A stretch of DNA of 64,000 bases from Leifsonia sp. ALI-44-B (GTDB taxonomy: Bacteria > Actinomycetota > Actinomycetes > Actinomycetales > Microbacteriaceae), in the NCBI RefSeq assembly GCF_001984125.1, contig NZ_MTQL01000006.1:248001-312000 (forward strand), read 5' to 3'. Under the pieces are notes generated by a model. The model saw nothing but the letters and a program-made list of their open reading frames with translations. It made no database searches and had not been told where the DNA came from. Shown here in pieces: positions 43,296-54,520 of the stretch (within the stretch, counting starts at the first letter, position 1; every line of letters starts with the position of its first letter). The position numbers were made by a program, and so were the translations under genes.

Positions 43296-43324
43296 CGCCG
43301 ATTCCCTGGCGCCGATTCCCTGAC
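43283..43324 (+). repeat. Three tandem 14-bp repeats covering the exonuclease stop codon
   Basis: The units are GCCGATTCGCTAAC (43283-43296), GCCGATTCCCTGGC (43297-43310) and GCCGATTCCCTGAC (43311-43324). The gene's TAA is inside unit 1; the other units have lost it. Confidence 0.8.
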
Positions 43325-43402
43325 GCCTTCACGGCCGGCGCGTCACGGGCTAGCGCCACGATGGCTAACGCGTCACCTTGCCTGTCGTGGGCGGGTGCCG
43401 AA

Positions 43403-43436
43403 AAGGGCTGAACGATTTCCGACTTGTTCAGCCCTT
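43403..43436 (+). terminator. Hairpin after the exonuclease gene
   Basis: AAGGGCTGAAC (43403-43413) pairs perfectly with GTTCAGCCCTT (43426-43436). A short A run precedes it and no long T run follows, so termination is probable but not certain. Confidence 0.65.
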
Positions 43437-43492
43437 CGTCGTACGCCGCACCCGGCTTGGCACCTCACCCCTCGACCACCCGCGGGTACGAC

Positions 43493-43527
43493 AAAGGGCC
43501 GCGCAACCTGACGGTTGCACGGCCCTT
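43493..43527 (-). terminator. Terminator of rpmE2
   Basis: AAAGGGCCG with GCAACC (43493-43508) pairs with GGTTGC and CGGCCCTTT (43513-43527) around a TGAC loop. It lies about 60 bases past the rpmE2 stop. Confidence 0.7.
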
Positions 43528-43585
43528 TGGAGCGACTCTGGATTGGGCGACCCGCTCTCGCGGAGCCCGAATCAGAGGGAGGAGC

Positions 43586-43834
43586 TTATTTGCCGAAGCC
43601 CTTGAAGCGCTGGTTGAACTTCTCGACGCGGCCGGCCGAGTCCATGATGCGCTGCTTGCCCGTGTAGAACGGGTGCGACTCGGACGAGATCTCGACGTCG
43701 ATGACGGGGTACTCGACGCCGTCGAGCTCGATGGTCTTGTTCGACGAGACGGTGGAACGGGTGAGGAAGGTCGCACCCGAAGCGAGGTCGCGGAAAACGA
43801 CCGGTGCGTACGTGGGGTGGGTGTCAGTCTTCAT
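43586..43834 (-). CDS. rpmE2: 50S ribosomal protein L31 type B
   Basis: 82 residues. Type B L31: [20 protein letters not shown] at the start, [20 protein letters not shown] in the middle and [20 protein letters not shown] near the end. It lacks the zinc-binding CxxC of type A, as expected for the zinc-independent form. In many bacteria type B is induced at low zinc by loss of Zur repression; I see no clear Zur box upstream, so control here is open. The gene stands alone. Confidence 0.96.
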   Translation of the reverse strand: MKTDTHPTYAPVVFRDLASGATFLTRSTVSSNKTIELDGVEYPVIDVEISSESHPFYTGKQRIMDSAGRVEKFNQRFKGFGK

Positions 43835-43878
43835 GAGGTTCCTTGCGATCGTTGTCTGTGTGGTGGCACTAAAAGAAT

Positions 43879-43894
43879 CTGGCGCAGACGCCAG
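43879..43894 (-). terminator. Terminator of the ABC ATPase gene
   Basis: On the minus strand CTGGCG-TCTG-CGCCAG is followed by ATTCTTTT. It lies about 70 bases past the ATPase stop and just upstream of rpmE2. Confidence 0.55.
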
Positions 43895-43964
43895 CTACTT
43901 ACTTTATCAGATGGTTGGCCGTCTGCGTGAGCGTTGCGGCGAGGCGTGTCGCGCGCGGCGAACG

Positions 43965-44747
<783 letters not shown>

Positions 44748-44768
44748 GGGTCAAGCCTATCGGCCGGT

Positions 44769-44807
44769 GGTGCGCCCGGAGTGCCGTTTGCGCTCTCCGG
44801 ACGCACC
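44769..44807 (-). terminator. Hairpin between glgM and the ABC ATPase gene
   Basis: GGTGCGCCCGGAG (44769-44781) pairs with CTCCGGACGCACC (44795-44807) with one mismatch. It follows the glgM stop by six bases. There is no T run on the minus strand. Confidence 0.5.
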
Positions 44808-44812
44808 GAATT

Positions 44813-46000
44813 TCAGTCCGCGGCGATGGAGCGGTACAGCGCCTCGGTCTGATCGGCTATCCGTTGCCAGCTGAACTCGGTTTCGGCACGCTCGCGGCCG
44901 GCGCGCCCCATCTCGCGGGCCCGTTCCGGATCGCTCACGACCTCGATCAGGGCATCCGCGAGGTCGCGCACGAACTTCTCGGGGTCGGTGGGGGTGCCCG
45001 TGCCATCCGTCGCCTGGTCGATGGGCACGATGCGGCCCGTCACACCGTCGACGACGACCTCGGGGATGCCGCCCGTTCCCGTTCCGACGACGGCCGCGCC
45101 GCACGCCATGGCCTCGAGGTTGACGATTCCGAGGGGCTCGTAGACCGACGGGCACACGAACGTGGTGGCCGCGGTGAGGATGCTGGAGAGCTCACGTCGG
45201 GCAAGCATCCGGTCGATCCAGATGACGCCCTCGCGTTCCTGCTGCAGCTGACGCACACCCTCCTGCACCTCGGCGAGGATCTCGGGGGTGTCGGGGGCTC
45301 CGGCGCACAGAACGACCTGCACGTCGGCGGGCAAGAATCGCAGCGCCTTGAGCAGGTACGGCAGACCCTTCTGGCGCGTGATGCGGCCCACGAATACCAC
45401 GGACTGTTTCTGAGGGTCAACCCCTAAAGATCGCACCAACTCGTCGTCGTGCACGGGCGCCCAGGCATCGATGTCGATTCCGTTGTAGATCGTGACGACC
45501 TTCTCGGGGTCGATCGAGGGATAGCTGCGGAGGATGTCGGCGCGCATACCGTTCGACACGGCCACGACGCGATCGGCCGCCTCGAACGCGGTCTTCTCGA
45601 TCCAGCTCGAGACGCGATAGCCGCCGCCGAGTTGCTCGGCCTTCCACGGACGCAGGGGTTCGAGCGAGTGCGCGGTCACGACGTGCGGGATGCCGTGCAG
45701 CAGTTTTGCAATGTGACCAGCGGCGTTTGCGTACCAGGTGTGCGAGTGCACGACGTCGGCGCCCGCGGCATCCGCCACCATCTCGAGGTCGGTGCCGAGC
45801 GTTCCGATGGCGCCGTTCGCACCCGTGAGGCCCTCGGGCAGGGCATACGCGGTCGTGTGTTCCTCGGACCGCGGCGCGCCGAAGCAACGGACTTCCACAT
45901 CGATGGACCGGCGGAGCGCAGAGACCAGCTCCGCCACGTGCACACCGGCGCCGCCATAGATCTCGGGGGGATATTCCTTCGTCAACACATCGACTCGCAT
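44813..46000 (-). CDS. glgM: Glycosyltransferase GlgM/GlgA (alpha-maltose-1-phosphate or glycogen synthase)
   Basis: 395 residues, GT4 family. The N-terminal MRVDVLTKEYPPEIYGGAGV and HVAELVSALRR start the first Rossmann domain; the second has VVFVGRITRQKGLPYLLKAL, and the acidic E-x7-E site is SVYEPLGIVNLEAMACG. Actinobacterial proteins of this type, formerly called GlgA, were shown in mycobacteria to make alpha-maltose-1-phosphate from ADP-glucose and glucose-1-phosphate for GlgE. It is divergent from glgC with only 46 bases between, so ADP-glucose supply and use are probably co-regulated. Confidence 0.9.
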   Translation of the reverse strand: MRVDVLTKEYPPEIYGGAGVHVAELVSALRRSIDVEVRCFGAPRSEEHTTAYALPEGLTGANGAIGTLGTDLEMVADAAGADVVHSHTWYANAAGHIAKLLHGIPHVVTAHSLEPLRPWKAEQLGGGYRVSSWIEKTAFEAADRVVAVSNGMRADILRSYPSIDPEKVVTIYNGIDIDAWAPVHDDELVRSLGVDPQKQSVVFVGRITRQKGLPYLLKALRFLPADVQVVLCAGAPDTPEILAEVQEGVRQLQQEREGVIWIDRMLARRELSSILTAATTFVCPSVYEPLGIVNLEAMACGAAVVGTGTGGIPEVVVDGVTGRIVPIDQATDGTGTPTDPEKFVRDLADALIEVVSDPERAREMGRAGRERAETEFSWQRIADQTEALYRSIAAD

Positions 46001-46046
46001 GTCGAGAACGCTAGTACACCCCTGAGGTTGGCTCTAGTGTGGGGGA
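46001..46046. promoter_or_regulatory. 46-bp divergent glgM/glgC promoter region
   Basis: TAGTGT (46035-46040) lies six bases before the glgC ATG and TACTAG (minus strand, 46016-46011) lies ten bases before the glgM ATG. Both mRNAs would be leaderless or nearly so, with their -10 regions less than 20 bp apart. No good -35 boxes are seen. Confidence 0.45.
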
Positions 46047-47291
46047 ATGGTTGCATCGAAGAAGATCTTTGGCATCGTCTTGGCCGGTGGCGAAGGCAAG
46101 CGTCTTATGCCCCTCACGGCCGACCGGGCAAAACCGGCGGTTCCGTTCGGCGGTCAATACCGGTTGATCGACTTCGCGCTCAGCAACCTGATCAACTCGG
46201 GTCTCACGCAGATCGTCGTGCTCACGCAGTACAAGTCGCACTCGCTCGACCGTCACGTATCGCAGACCTGGCGTCTGTCGGGGCTGCTTAACTCCTACGT
46301 GGCCTCGGTGCCCGCGCAGCAGCGGCTCGGCAAGCGGTGGTTCTCCGGTTCGGCCGACGCCATCCTGCAGTCGCTCAACCTCCTGCGCGATGAGAAGCCC
46401 GACATCGTCGTCGTCGTCGGCGCCGACCACGTCTACCGCATGGACTTCACCCAGATGATCGAGGCGCATATCGCTTCGGGTCTCGGGGCGACGGTCGCGG
46501 CCATCCGCCAGCCCATCGAGCTGAGCGACCAGTTCGGCGTCATCGACGTCGACCAGAACGACCCCACGCGCGTCGAGCGCTTCCTCGAGAAGCCCATCGA
46601 CGCCCCCGGCCTGCCCGATGCGCCGCACGAGGTGCTCGCGTCGATGGGTAACTACGTCTTCAACGCCGACGCCCTGATCGATGCGGTCACACGTGATGGC
46701 GAACGCACCGACTCGAACCACGACATGGGTGGCGACATCATCCCCGATTTCGTGAACCGCGGGGATGCCGGTGTCTACGACCTGCGTCGCAACGACGTTC
46801 CCGGTTCCACCGATCGCGACCGCTACTACTGGCGCGACGTGGGAACGATCGACTCGTTCTTCGAGGCCCACCAAGACCTCATCTCGACGCTGCCGATCTT
46901 CAACCTCTACAACCGCGAGTGGCCCATCTTCTCGCAGCAGCTCAACTCGCCGCCCGCCAAGTTCGTGCGCGACGCCAAGGGCAACCTCGGCACCGTCATC
47001 GACTCGATCGTGTCGCTGGGTTCGCTCATCTCGGGTGCGCACATCGAGCGCAGCGTCTTGGGCCCGTGGGCTCAGCTCGAGTCGGGTGCCCGCGTCGTCG
47101 ACTCGGTCGTGTTCGACCGGGTGCAGATCGGTCCGGACGCCGTCGTGCAGCGAGCCATCCTCGATAAGAACGTGCTCGTGCGGCCCGGCGCCCAGATCGG
47201 CGTCGACCACGACCGTGACCGTGCGCGTGGTTTCACCGTGACCGACTCGGGTCTGACCGTGGTCGGCAAGGGCGTGTGCGTCGAGCCATGA
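46047..47291 (+). CDS. glgC: Glucose-1-phosphate adenylyltransferase
   Basis: 414 residues. GlgC makes ADP-glucose from ATP and glucose-1-phosphate, the committed step to glycogen and maltose-1-phosphate. The nucleotide-binding start is [20 protein letters not shown] and [20 protein letters not shown]; catalytic and sugar-binding regions include [19 protein letters not shown] and [13 protein letters not shown]. The left-handed beta-helix with the allosteric site follows ([20 protein letters not shown]). The stop overlaps the start of serB by ATGA. It is divergent from glgM. Confidence 0.96.
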   Translation: MVASKKIFGIVLAGGEGKRLMPLTADRAKPAVPFGGQYRLIDFALSNLINSGLTQIVVLTQYKSHSLDRHVSQTWRLSGLLNSYVASVPAQQRLGKRWFSGSADAILQSLNLLRDEKPDIVVVVGADHVYRMDFTQMIEAHIASGLGATVAAIRQPIELSDQFGVIDVDQNDPTRVERFLEKPIDAPGLPDAPHEVLASMGNYVFNADALIDAVTRDGERTDSNHDMGGDIIPDFVNRGDAGVYDLRRNDVPGSTDRDRYYWRDVGTIDSFFEAHQDLISTLPIFNLYNREWPIFSQQLNSPPAKFVRDAKGNLGTVIDSIVSLGSLISGAHIERSVLGPWAQLESGARVVDSVVFDRVQIGPDAVVQRAILDKNVLVRPGAQIGVDHDRDRARGFTVTDSGLTVVGKGVCVEP

Positions 47292-47968
47292 TGCATTCGG
47301 ATGCCGCGACCGCTCCCCCGCGCGGCCGCTTCCTCGTCGTGCTCGATGCCGATTCGACGCTGCTGCAGAACGAGGCCATCGAGCTGCTGGCCGCCGAAGC
47401 CGGGTCGCTCGACGAGGTCGAACGCATCACGACGCAGGCGATGCGCGGCGAGCTCGATTTCGCGGCCAGCCTGCGCGCGCGCGTGTCGACCCTGCGGGGA
47501 CTCGACAGCTCGGCGCTCGACCGGGCCCGCGAACAGATCACACCGACATCCGGTGCCCGAGAGTTGGTCGGCGCCGTTCACGCGGCGGGCGGCCTGATCG
47601 GCGTCGTCTCGGGCGGGTTTCACGAGCTGCTGGATGCGACGGCCAACGGGCTCGGACTCGACTTCTGTCTGGCCAACCGCCTGGCGCTGGCCGACGGTCG
47701 CCTCACCGGTGAGGTCGACGGCCCCATCATCACGGCTACGACGAAGGCCGAATCGCTCACCGCCTGGGCGTCGGCCTCCAGCATTCCTCTTCACCGCACG
47801 CTTGCCGCCGGTGATGGCGCTAACGACCTCGAGATGATGGCAGTCGCCGGCATCGGGGTCGCGTTCAACGCCAAGCCGGTCGTGCGTGAGCGCGCCGACG
47901 TCGTGGCGCACGAGGTTGACCTCCGCGCCCTGCTGCCACTCCTCGGCATCCCGCGCGGTTCTCTCTAG
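47288..47968 (+). CDS. serB: Phosphoserine phosphatase SerB
   Basis: 226 residues from the ATG at 47288 overlapping the glgC stop (a second ATG follows at once). HAD motif I with the PSP-type DxDST is [19 protein letters not shown]; motif II is [15 protein letters not shown], and motif IV is [25 protein letters not shown]-like Lys is in [13 protein letters not shown]. It makes serine from phosphoserine. The N-terminal ACT domains found in some actinobacterial SerB are absent, so feedback control by serine is less likely. A degenerate tandem repeat array lies downstream. Confidence 0.92.
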   Translation: MMHSDAATAPPRGRFLVVLDADSTLLQNEAIELLAAEAGSLDEVERITTQAMRGELDFAASLRARVSTLRGLDSSALDRAREQITPTSGARELVGAVHAAGGLIGVVSGGFHELLDATANGLGLDFCLANRLALADGRLTGEVDGPIITATTKAESLTAWASASSIPLHRTLAAGDGANDLEMMAVAGIGVAFNAKPVVRERADVVAHEVDLRALLPLLGIPRGSL

Positions 47969-48007
47969 TCCTGTTCACGCGGGCGCCGAACGGTGGCGCC
48001 GCCTGGT

Positions 48008-48150
48008 AAGGCGCACGACAGTCGGCGACCCGCTGAGGTGCACGACACTCGGCGACCCGGCCCGCTGAGGCGCACAACAATCGGCGATCCTGCATGCAGG
48101 GGCGCACAATAGTCCGCGCCCCGTTCGCGGAGGCACGAGACAGCCGCACC
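48008..48150. repeat. Degenerate intergenic tandem array, 28-32 bp units
   Basis: Four clear units (48008-48035, 48036-48067, 48068-48097, 48098-48128) and a partial fifth (48129-48150) share the pattern AGG(C/T)GCAC(G/A)ACA followed by TCGGCGA(C/T)CC. Copies decay from left to right. It fills most of the gap between serB and fabG (convergent genes). Confidence 0.65.
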
Positions 48151-48195
48151 TCCGGGGCTCAGCTGCCCTCGCCAGGCCAGAAAAATTCCTCGGGT

Positions 48196-48906
48196 CTAGT
48201 GGCCCATTCCCAGGCCGCCGTCAACGGGGATGACCGCGCCGGAGATGTAGGCGGCGTCGTCGCTCGCGATCCAGGCAACGACCTTTGCGACCTCGTTGGC
48301 CGTGGCGAAACGACCGGCGGGGATGCTCTTCTTGTAGTCGGCCTGCGTGGCCTCAGGAAGCTCGGCCGTCATATCGGTCTCGATGAAGCCGGGGGCGACC
48401 ACGTTGGCCGTGATGCCGCGGCCACCCAGCTCGCGCGTGATGGACCGCGCCATGCCGACGAGTCCGCTCTTCGACGCCGCATAGTTGACCTGACCGGCCG
48501 AACCATAGAGGCCGACGACGCTCGAGATCAGCACGATGCGCCCGTACTTCGCCTTGAGCATGCCCTTCGAGGCGCGTTTGACCAGCCGGAACGAGCCGCC
48601 CAGGTTGGTGTCGACGACAGCGTCGAAGTCCTCGGCCGTCATGCGCATGAGAAGCGTGTCTTTGGTGATGCCCGCGTTGGCCACGACGACCTCGACCGCA
48701 CCGAGTTCGGCTTCGACCTCGGCGAAGGCGGCGTCGACGGATGCCTGATCGGTCACGTCGGCGCGCACGGTCATGCTCCCAGCGGGGCCCTCGCCCGAAC
48801 GGGCCGTCACGGCCACGCGGTGCCCCTGGGCGATGAACTCTTCCGCGATGGCATAGCCGATGCCGCGGTTGCCGCCCGAGATGAGTACCGTTCGTGCCGT
48901 TGCCAT
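48196..48906 (-). CDS. fabG: 3-oxoacyl-ACP reductase FabG-type SDR
   Basis: 236 residues from the ATG at 48906; the frame extends upstream without support. It reduces 3-oxoacyl-ACP with NADPH in fatty-acid synthesis if truly FabG. The NADP motif is VLISGGNRGIGYAIAEEF, then NAGITKDTLLMRM, the catalytic Ser in IVLISSVVGLYGSAGQVNY with Tyr-x3-Lys in NYAASKSG, and PGFIETDMTAEL. The chain end VIPVDGGLGMGH is the FabG-type C-terminus. The actinobacterial MabA-type FabG is similar. It is divergent from the DUF3099 gene. A small hairpin (TCCGCG-GATA-CGCGGA) is in its leader. Confidence 0.9.
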   Translation of the reverse strand: MATARTVLISGGNRGIGYAIAEEFIAQGHRVAVTARSGEGPAGSMTVRADVTDQASVDAAFAEVEAELGAVEVVVANAGITKDTLLMRMTAEDFDAVVDTNLGGSFRLVKRASKGMLKAKYGRIVLISSVVGLYGSAGQVNYAASKSGLVGMARSITRELGGRGITANVVAPGFIETDMTAELPEATQADYKKSIPAGRFATANEVAKVVAWIASDDAAYISGAVIPVDGGLGMGH

Positions 48907-48996
48907 CAGATCATTCCTCCGTATTGCCTTCAGGTCCGCGTATCCGCGGAGAATCCGTACCAGCATAGGCGAGGGGAAGACGTAGGCTTGACCCAT

Positions 48997-49650
48997 ATGA
49001 AAACGCAGGCCATCACGTCCCTGCCACCGTCGCCGGAAGACGATCGACGCAGCAGGATGATCAAGTACACGGTTGCCATGAGCATCCGCGTCGTTTGTGT
49101 CGTGCTCCTCGTTTTCGTGCGCGGATGGGCCATGTGGATCATCGCCGCCGGCGCCATCATCCTGCCTTACATCGCCGTCGTGTTGGCCAACGTGGGCAAC
49201 ACTCCCCCGCAGCCCGACGTCGAGCGCCCGGGGGCCCTCGTGCCCGTGGGCCGGCCGGCGCGTTTTGCCGACGAGCCTCGCGGCGAACGTGCCGCAAGAC
49301 CCGACGGTGGGGACGAGCGTGCCACAGCCTCGAGCGAAGGTTCGGCTCGAGCGGGCGACGACGCACCGCCGACCGGCGCATCTACGCCTACGGCCACAGC
49401 CGGTACGACCGCGAACGCGGCCACATCCTCGGCCGCGGCTGCCCAGCCCGGATCCAGCGCGCCCGCTGCGCGACGCACATCGACGAGCGACAATGTGTTC
49501 GTCGTTCCCGAGAACGTTCGTGAATCCGACAATGCCACTCCCCCCGGCGATTCCGGTCGGTCGGGCGATGCCACCCGAAGCGTTCCGGACGCCGAGGACG
49601 CCGAGGTCGTCGACGACGCCGGACCCACCGCCGATCGGCGCGCCTCATGA
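48997..49650 (+). CDS. DUF3099-domain membrane protein
   Basis: 217 residues from the ATG at 48997. The DUF3099 module is the first 75 residues, with two hydrophobic helices (YTVAMSIRVVCVVLLVFVRG and AMWIIAAGAIILPYIAVVLA) separated by a short loop and preceded by a basic segment (EDDRRSRMIK). A 140-residue Ala/Pro/Thr/Glu-rich disordered tail follows, unusually long. The function is unknown. It is conserved in actinobacteria beside SURF1, as here, and its stop overlaps the next start (ATGA). A role in oxidase assembly is possible by context only. Confidence 0.87.
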   Translation: MKTQAITSLPPSPEDDRRSRMIKYTVAMSIRVVCVVLLVFVRGWAMWIIAAGAIILPYIAVVLANVGNTPPQPDVERPGALVPVGRPARFADEPRGERAARPDGGDERATASSEGSARAGDDAPPTGASTPTATAGTTANAATSSAAAAQPGSSAPAARRTSTSDNVFVVPENVRESDNATPPGDSGRSGDATRSVPDAEDAEVVDDAGPTADRRAS

Positions 49651-49874
49651 GCTTGTTCGATCTCGGCAACGACCCCTCCGTCGCGCAATGCTCCCGAGCC
49701 GGATGCCGCGCTGCCGCCTCGTCCCGGGTCGAATGGCGCAACCCGAAGATCCACACCCCCGATCGCGTGAAAGTGTGGTTGGCCTGCGATGAGCACGTCG
49801 AGTACCTGCGCGATTTCCTGGCCGCGCGTGAGTTCCCCGTCCGGGTCGTAGCCTTCGAGAGGACCGCCGAATGA
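49647..49874 (+). CDS. Small Cys/His protein of unknown function
   Basis: 75 residues. I do not recognise a named family. The start overlaps the DUF3099 stop (ATGA) and its stop overlaps the SURF1 start in the same way, so it is a true operon member. It has two cysteines in AQCSRAGCRAA and a Cys-x2-His in VWLACDEHVEYL, a possible CxxxxC...CxxH zinc site. The rest is soluble and positively charged. Membership in the DUF3099-SURF1 operon suggests a link to cytochrome oxidase or metal handling, but no function can be assigned. Confidence 0.8.
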   Translation: MSLFDLGNDPSVAQCSRAGCRAAASSRVEWRNPKIHTPDRVKVWLACDEHVEYLRDFLAAREFPVRVVAFERTAE

Positions 49875-50788
49875 CGTCTCCCGATCAGCGCACCGCCCGT
49901 TCGTCCGCCGCCACCCCCTCCGGCCGCCCGGTTCCGGCCGGCCCCGGCTGGTCCTTTGCCTTCTCCAAACGCTGGGCCGGATATCTCGCCCTCGTCATCG
50001 TGTTCGCACTCGTCTGCTGCGCCCTCGGCGCTTGGCAGCTGGCCCGACGTGCCGAGGCCCGCGTCGAGATCGACCGCGTCGCCGCCAACTTCGACCACAC
50101 GCCCGTGCCCATCGACCAGGCTCTCCCCTCGCTCGACTCCTTCGACGAGGACGACAAGTGGTTGCCCGTGAGCGTCACCGGAACCTACCTCGTGGACGAG
50201 CAGGTGCTCGTGCGCAACCGTCCCCTCAACGGCAACCCCGGCTTCGAGGTCATCACTCCGCTCGAGCTGGCGAACGGCGACATCTTCATCGTCGACCGCG
50301 GCTGGCTGCCGACGGGGAGCGGCCAAGACTCCCCCGACAACATCCCGGCTCCCCCGGCCGGCGAGGTCACCGTGTCGGCGCGCCTCAAGGCCGGAGAGCC
50401 CACGCTGCCCGGCCGTGGCGCCCCCGAGGGCCAGATCGCAACCATCCAGCTCGATGATCTGCAGAAGACGCTGGACGAACCCACCTACACGGGCGCCTAC
50501 GGTTTGCTGGCGAGTGAGTCACCGGCACCGGCCGAGGCCGCACCCGTCGGCGTCACGCGTCCCACTCCCGATGAGGGCCCGCACCTGTCGTATTCGTTCC
50601 AGTGGTTCGTCTTCGCCATCCTGGGCTTCATCGGCTTCGGTTGGGCCGTGCGCCAGGAGTACCGCAACTTGAACGCCGACGACCCGGAGGAGCGTATCCG
50701 CGCCGACGAGCGCGCCCGCAAGAAGGCCATCGCCCAGGCGGAGTCGGACAACGAGGTCGAAGACGCCATCCTCGGCTCGGGTCGCTGA
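49871..50788 (+). CDS. SURF1-family cytochrome oxidase assembly protein
   Basis: 305 residues. SURF1 aids haem a insertion into cytochrome c oxidase. Two membrane helices flank a soluble domain: helix 1 YLALVIVFALVCCALGAWQL followed by ARRAEARVEIDRVAAN, and helix 2 QWFVFAILGFIGFGWAVRQE near the end. Conserved segments GTYLVDEQVLVRNRPLNGNP, VITPLELANGDIFIVDRGWL and PHLSYSFQWFVFAILG match the family. The C-terminal tail is charged. The gene is third in the DUF3099-small protein-SURF1 operon; CtaG, COX15 and CtaB elsewhere in the window serve the same oxidase. Confidence 0.92.
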   Translation: MTSPDQRTARSSAATPSGRPVPAGPGWSFAFSKRWAGYLALVIVFALVCCALGAWQLARRAEARVEIDRVAANFDHTPVPIDQALPSLDSFDEDDKWLPVSVTGTYLVDEQVLVRNRPLNGNPGFEVITPLELANGDIFIVDRGWLPTGSGQDSPDNIPAPPAGEVTVSARLKAGEPTLPGRGAPEGQIATIQLDDLQKTLDEPTYTGAYGLLASESPAPAEAAPVGVTRPTPDEGPHLSYSFQWFVFAILGFIGFGWAVRQEYRNLNADDPEERIRADERARKKAIAQAESDNEVEDAILGSGR

Positions 50789-50882
50789 CCTGAGCCCTCC
50801 GTTCCGCTGCGAGCTGTGAGCCGCAACGAGTGCTGCGCGAGCGGCCCCCGTCAGGTCCGCTCGTCCATGGCCATTAACGACG

Positions 50883-50915
50883 AAGGGGCTGACTGCGCAC
50901 TGCAGCCAACCCCTT
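50883..50915. terminator. Imperfect hairpin between SURF1 and ABC-F genes
   Basis: AAGGGG-CTG (50883-50891) and CAG-CC-AA-CCCCTT (50903-50915) pair with a bulge. It lies between convergent genes. Confidence 0.4.
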
Positions 50916-50954
50916 GAGTCCGTTCGTCCGTGCCGGCGTTGAGACCGACCGAAC

Positions 50955-52553
<1,599 letters not shown>

Positions 52554-52563
52554 AGGCAAAGTC

Positions 52564-52619
52564 CTATTCTTTGGTGACGTTCATACAACGTCGTTCAGGG
52601 GGGTCAGCCCTCTAGTATA
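52564..52619 (-). promoter_or_regulatory. ABC-F gene leader with -10 element, hairpin and 6-codon reading frame
   Basis: On the minus strand: TATACT (52619-52614) as -10; a GACGTT/AACGTC hairpin (52592-52576); and a frame of ATG plus five codons (MNVTKE) ending in TAG at 52584-52564, whose stop overlaps the gene's AGGA ribosome-binding site. The start of this reading frame has no strong ribosome-binding site. Confidence 0.35.
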
Positions 52620-52685
52620 AATCCTGGGCCGACGGTTCGATAATCGTCCGGCCAGATCCCCCACCGATCTTCATCAAGGAGACCC

Positions 52686-53315
52686 ATGACCAGTGTGACA
52701 TTCGACCGGGCCCGCCCCACGCTCGCCGACGCGCTCGTGCAGAATCGCAGCCTCGCCACCGATGCAGCCCTCGTGGTCGCAGGCACCGCTGTCGTCGCCG
52801 GCCTCGCCCAGGTGAGCATCCCGCTCTGGCCCGTTCCCATCACCGGTCAGACCCTCGCGGTCATCCTCGTCGGCGCGTCGCTCGGCGCCCGCCGTGGGTT
52901 CGCGTCACTCGCGCTCTACCTCGTGCTGGGCGTCGCCGGTCTGCCGATCTTCGCCGAGTTCACGGGCGGCCCGCTCAGTGTGCTGAAGCCGAGCTTCGGT
53001 TTCATCATCGGCATGGTCTTCACGGCCGGCCTGGTCGGATGGCTCGCCGAACGCAACTGGGACAAGAAGTTCTGGCTCGCCTTCCTCGGCTTCATCCTCG
53101 CCAGCATCGTCCCGTTCCTGTTCGGCGTGCCCTACATGGCCATCGTGCTCGGCAACCTGGGCATCGACAACTCGCTCGCCAACGTTCTGGCGCTCGGAGT
53201 GCAGCCGTTCATCATCGGCGGCATCGTGAAGGCAGCCATCGCCGCGGGCGTGCTGCCCCTCGCCTGGAAAGGCGTCCGCGCGATCGACGCCCGCAAGGAC
53301 GGCTCCGCGAAGTAG
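52686..53315 (+). CDS. bioY: Biotin transporter BioY
   Basis: 209 residues, preceded by AAGGAG. BioY is the substrate-binding S component of the ECF biotin transporter and can also work alone. Six membrane helices are visible; the conserved IPLWPVPITGQTLAVILVGA near residues 40-65, then LGARRGFASLALYLVLGVAG and FAEFTGGPLSVLKPSFGFII are the biotin-binding region. No BioM/BioN genes follow, so it is a stand-alone form or uses ECF modules elsewhere. A strong terminator follows. A GATAAT -10-like element lies at 52639-52644. Confidence 0.95.
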   Translation: MTSVTFDRARPTLADALVQNRSLATDAALVVAGTAVVAGLAQVSIPLWPVPITGQTLAVILVGASLGARRGFASLALYLVLGVAGLPIFAEFTGGPLSVLKPSFGFIIGMVFTAGLVGWLAERNWDKKFWLAFLGFILASIVPFLFGVPYMAIVLGNLGIDNSLANVLALGVQPFIIGGIVKAAIAAGVLPLAWKGVRAIDARKDGSAK

Positions 53316-53346
53316 CGGCTCGCGGGAAACGACCCGCAGCAACGAG

Positions 53347-53379
53347 AAAGGCGCGCTCCCCGCGAGGGAGCGCGCCTTT
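53347..53379. terminator. Bidirectional terminator between bioY and sufT
   Basis: AAAGGCGCGCTCCC (53347-53360) pairs with GGGAGCGCGCCTTT (53366-53379) around CGCGA, followed by T residues. It serves two convergent genes. Confidence 0.9.
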
Positions 53380-53412
53380 TCGTTTGTCGAGTTGCCTGAG
53401 CCTGAGCCGTGC

Positions 53413-53742
53413 CTAGATCGAGAAGCCCAGCGCGCGCATCATGTCCCGACCATCGTCGGTGATGCGCTCGGGGCCCCACGGCGGCATCCAGACCCAGTTG
53501 ATGCGGAACGCGTCGACGACGCCATCCAGCGCCTGGGCGGTCTGCTCCTCGAGCACGTCGGTCAGCGGGCAGCCGGCCGAGGTGAGGGTCATGTGAATGA
53601 TGAGGGCGTCGTTCTCGTCATCCCAACCGAGGTCGTAGATGAGGCCGAGGTCGACGACGTTGACGCCGAGCTCGGGGTCCATGACGTCCTTCAGGGCCTC
53701 TTCGACCTCGTCGAACTTCTGCGGTGCCAGTGTGGTAACCAT
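53413..53742 (-). CDS. sufT: SufT-like metal-sulfur cluster assembly factor (DUF59)
   Basis: 109 residues. The DUF59/MIP18 fold is recognised by LKDVMDPELGVNVVDLGLIY near the N-terminus, the Cys in MTLTSAGCPLTDVLEEQTAQ and INWVWMPPWGPERITDDGRD at the C-terminus. It helps in maturation of iron-sulfur proteins as the last gene of suf operons in actinobacteria. It follows sufC by nine bases. The cysteine desulfurase sufS and scaffold sufU that usually precede it in mycobacteria are absent. Confidence 0.9.
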   Translation of the reverse strand: MVTTLAPQKFDEVEEALKDVMDPELGVNVVDLGLIYDLGWDDENDALIIHMTLTSAGCPLTDVLEEQTAQALDGVVDAFRINWVWMPPWGPERITDDGRDMMRALGFSI

Positions 53743-53751
53743 GTCGTTATC

Positions 53752-54516
<765 letters not shown>

Positions 54517-54520
54517 GGAT

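Larger units (their letters stand above)
43296..43585. other. Exonuclease-rpmE2 intergenic region
   Basis: This 290-base stretch between convergent genes holds the tail of the 14-bp repeat and two hairpins. No open reading frame with a plausible start and codon use is seen in it. Confidence 0.6.

Noticed and set aside
43835-43900. Zur box upstream of the type B L31 gene
   Set aside because: The palindrome there (CTGGCG-CAGA-CGCCAG) is GC-rich, unlike the AT-rich Zur consensus, and is better explained as the terminator of the upstream ATPase gene.
48008-48150. Possible CRISPR array
   Set aside because: The units are contiguous and degenerate with no unique spacers, and no cas gene is near.
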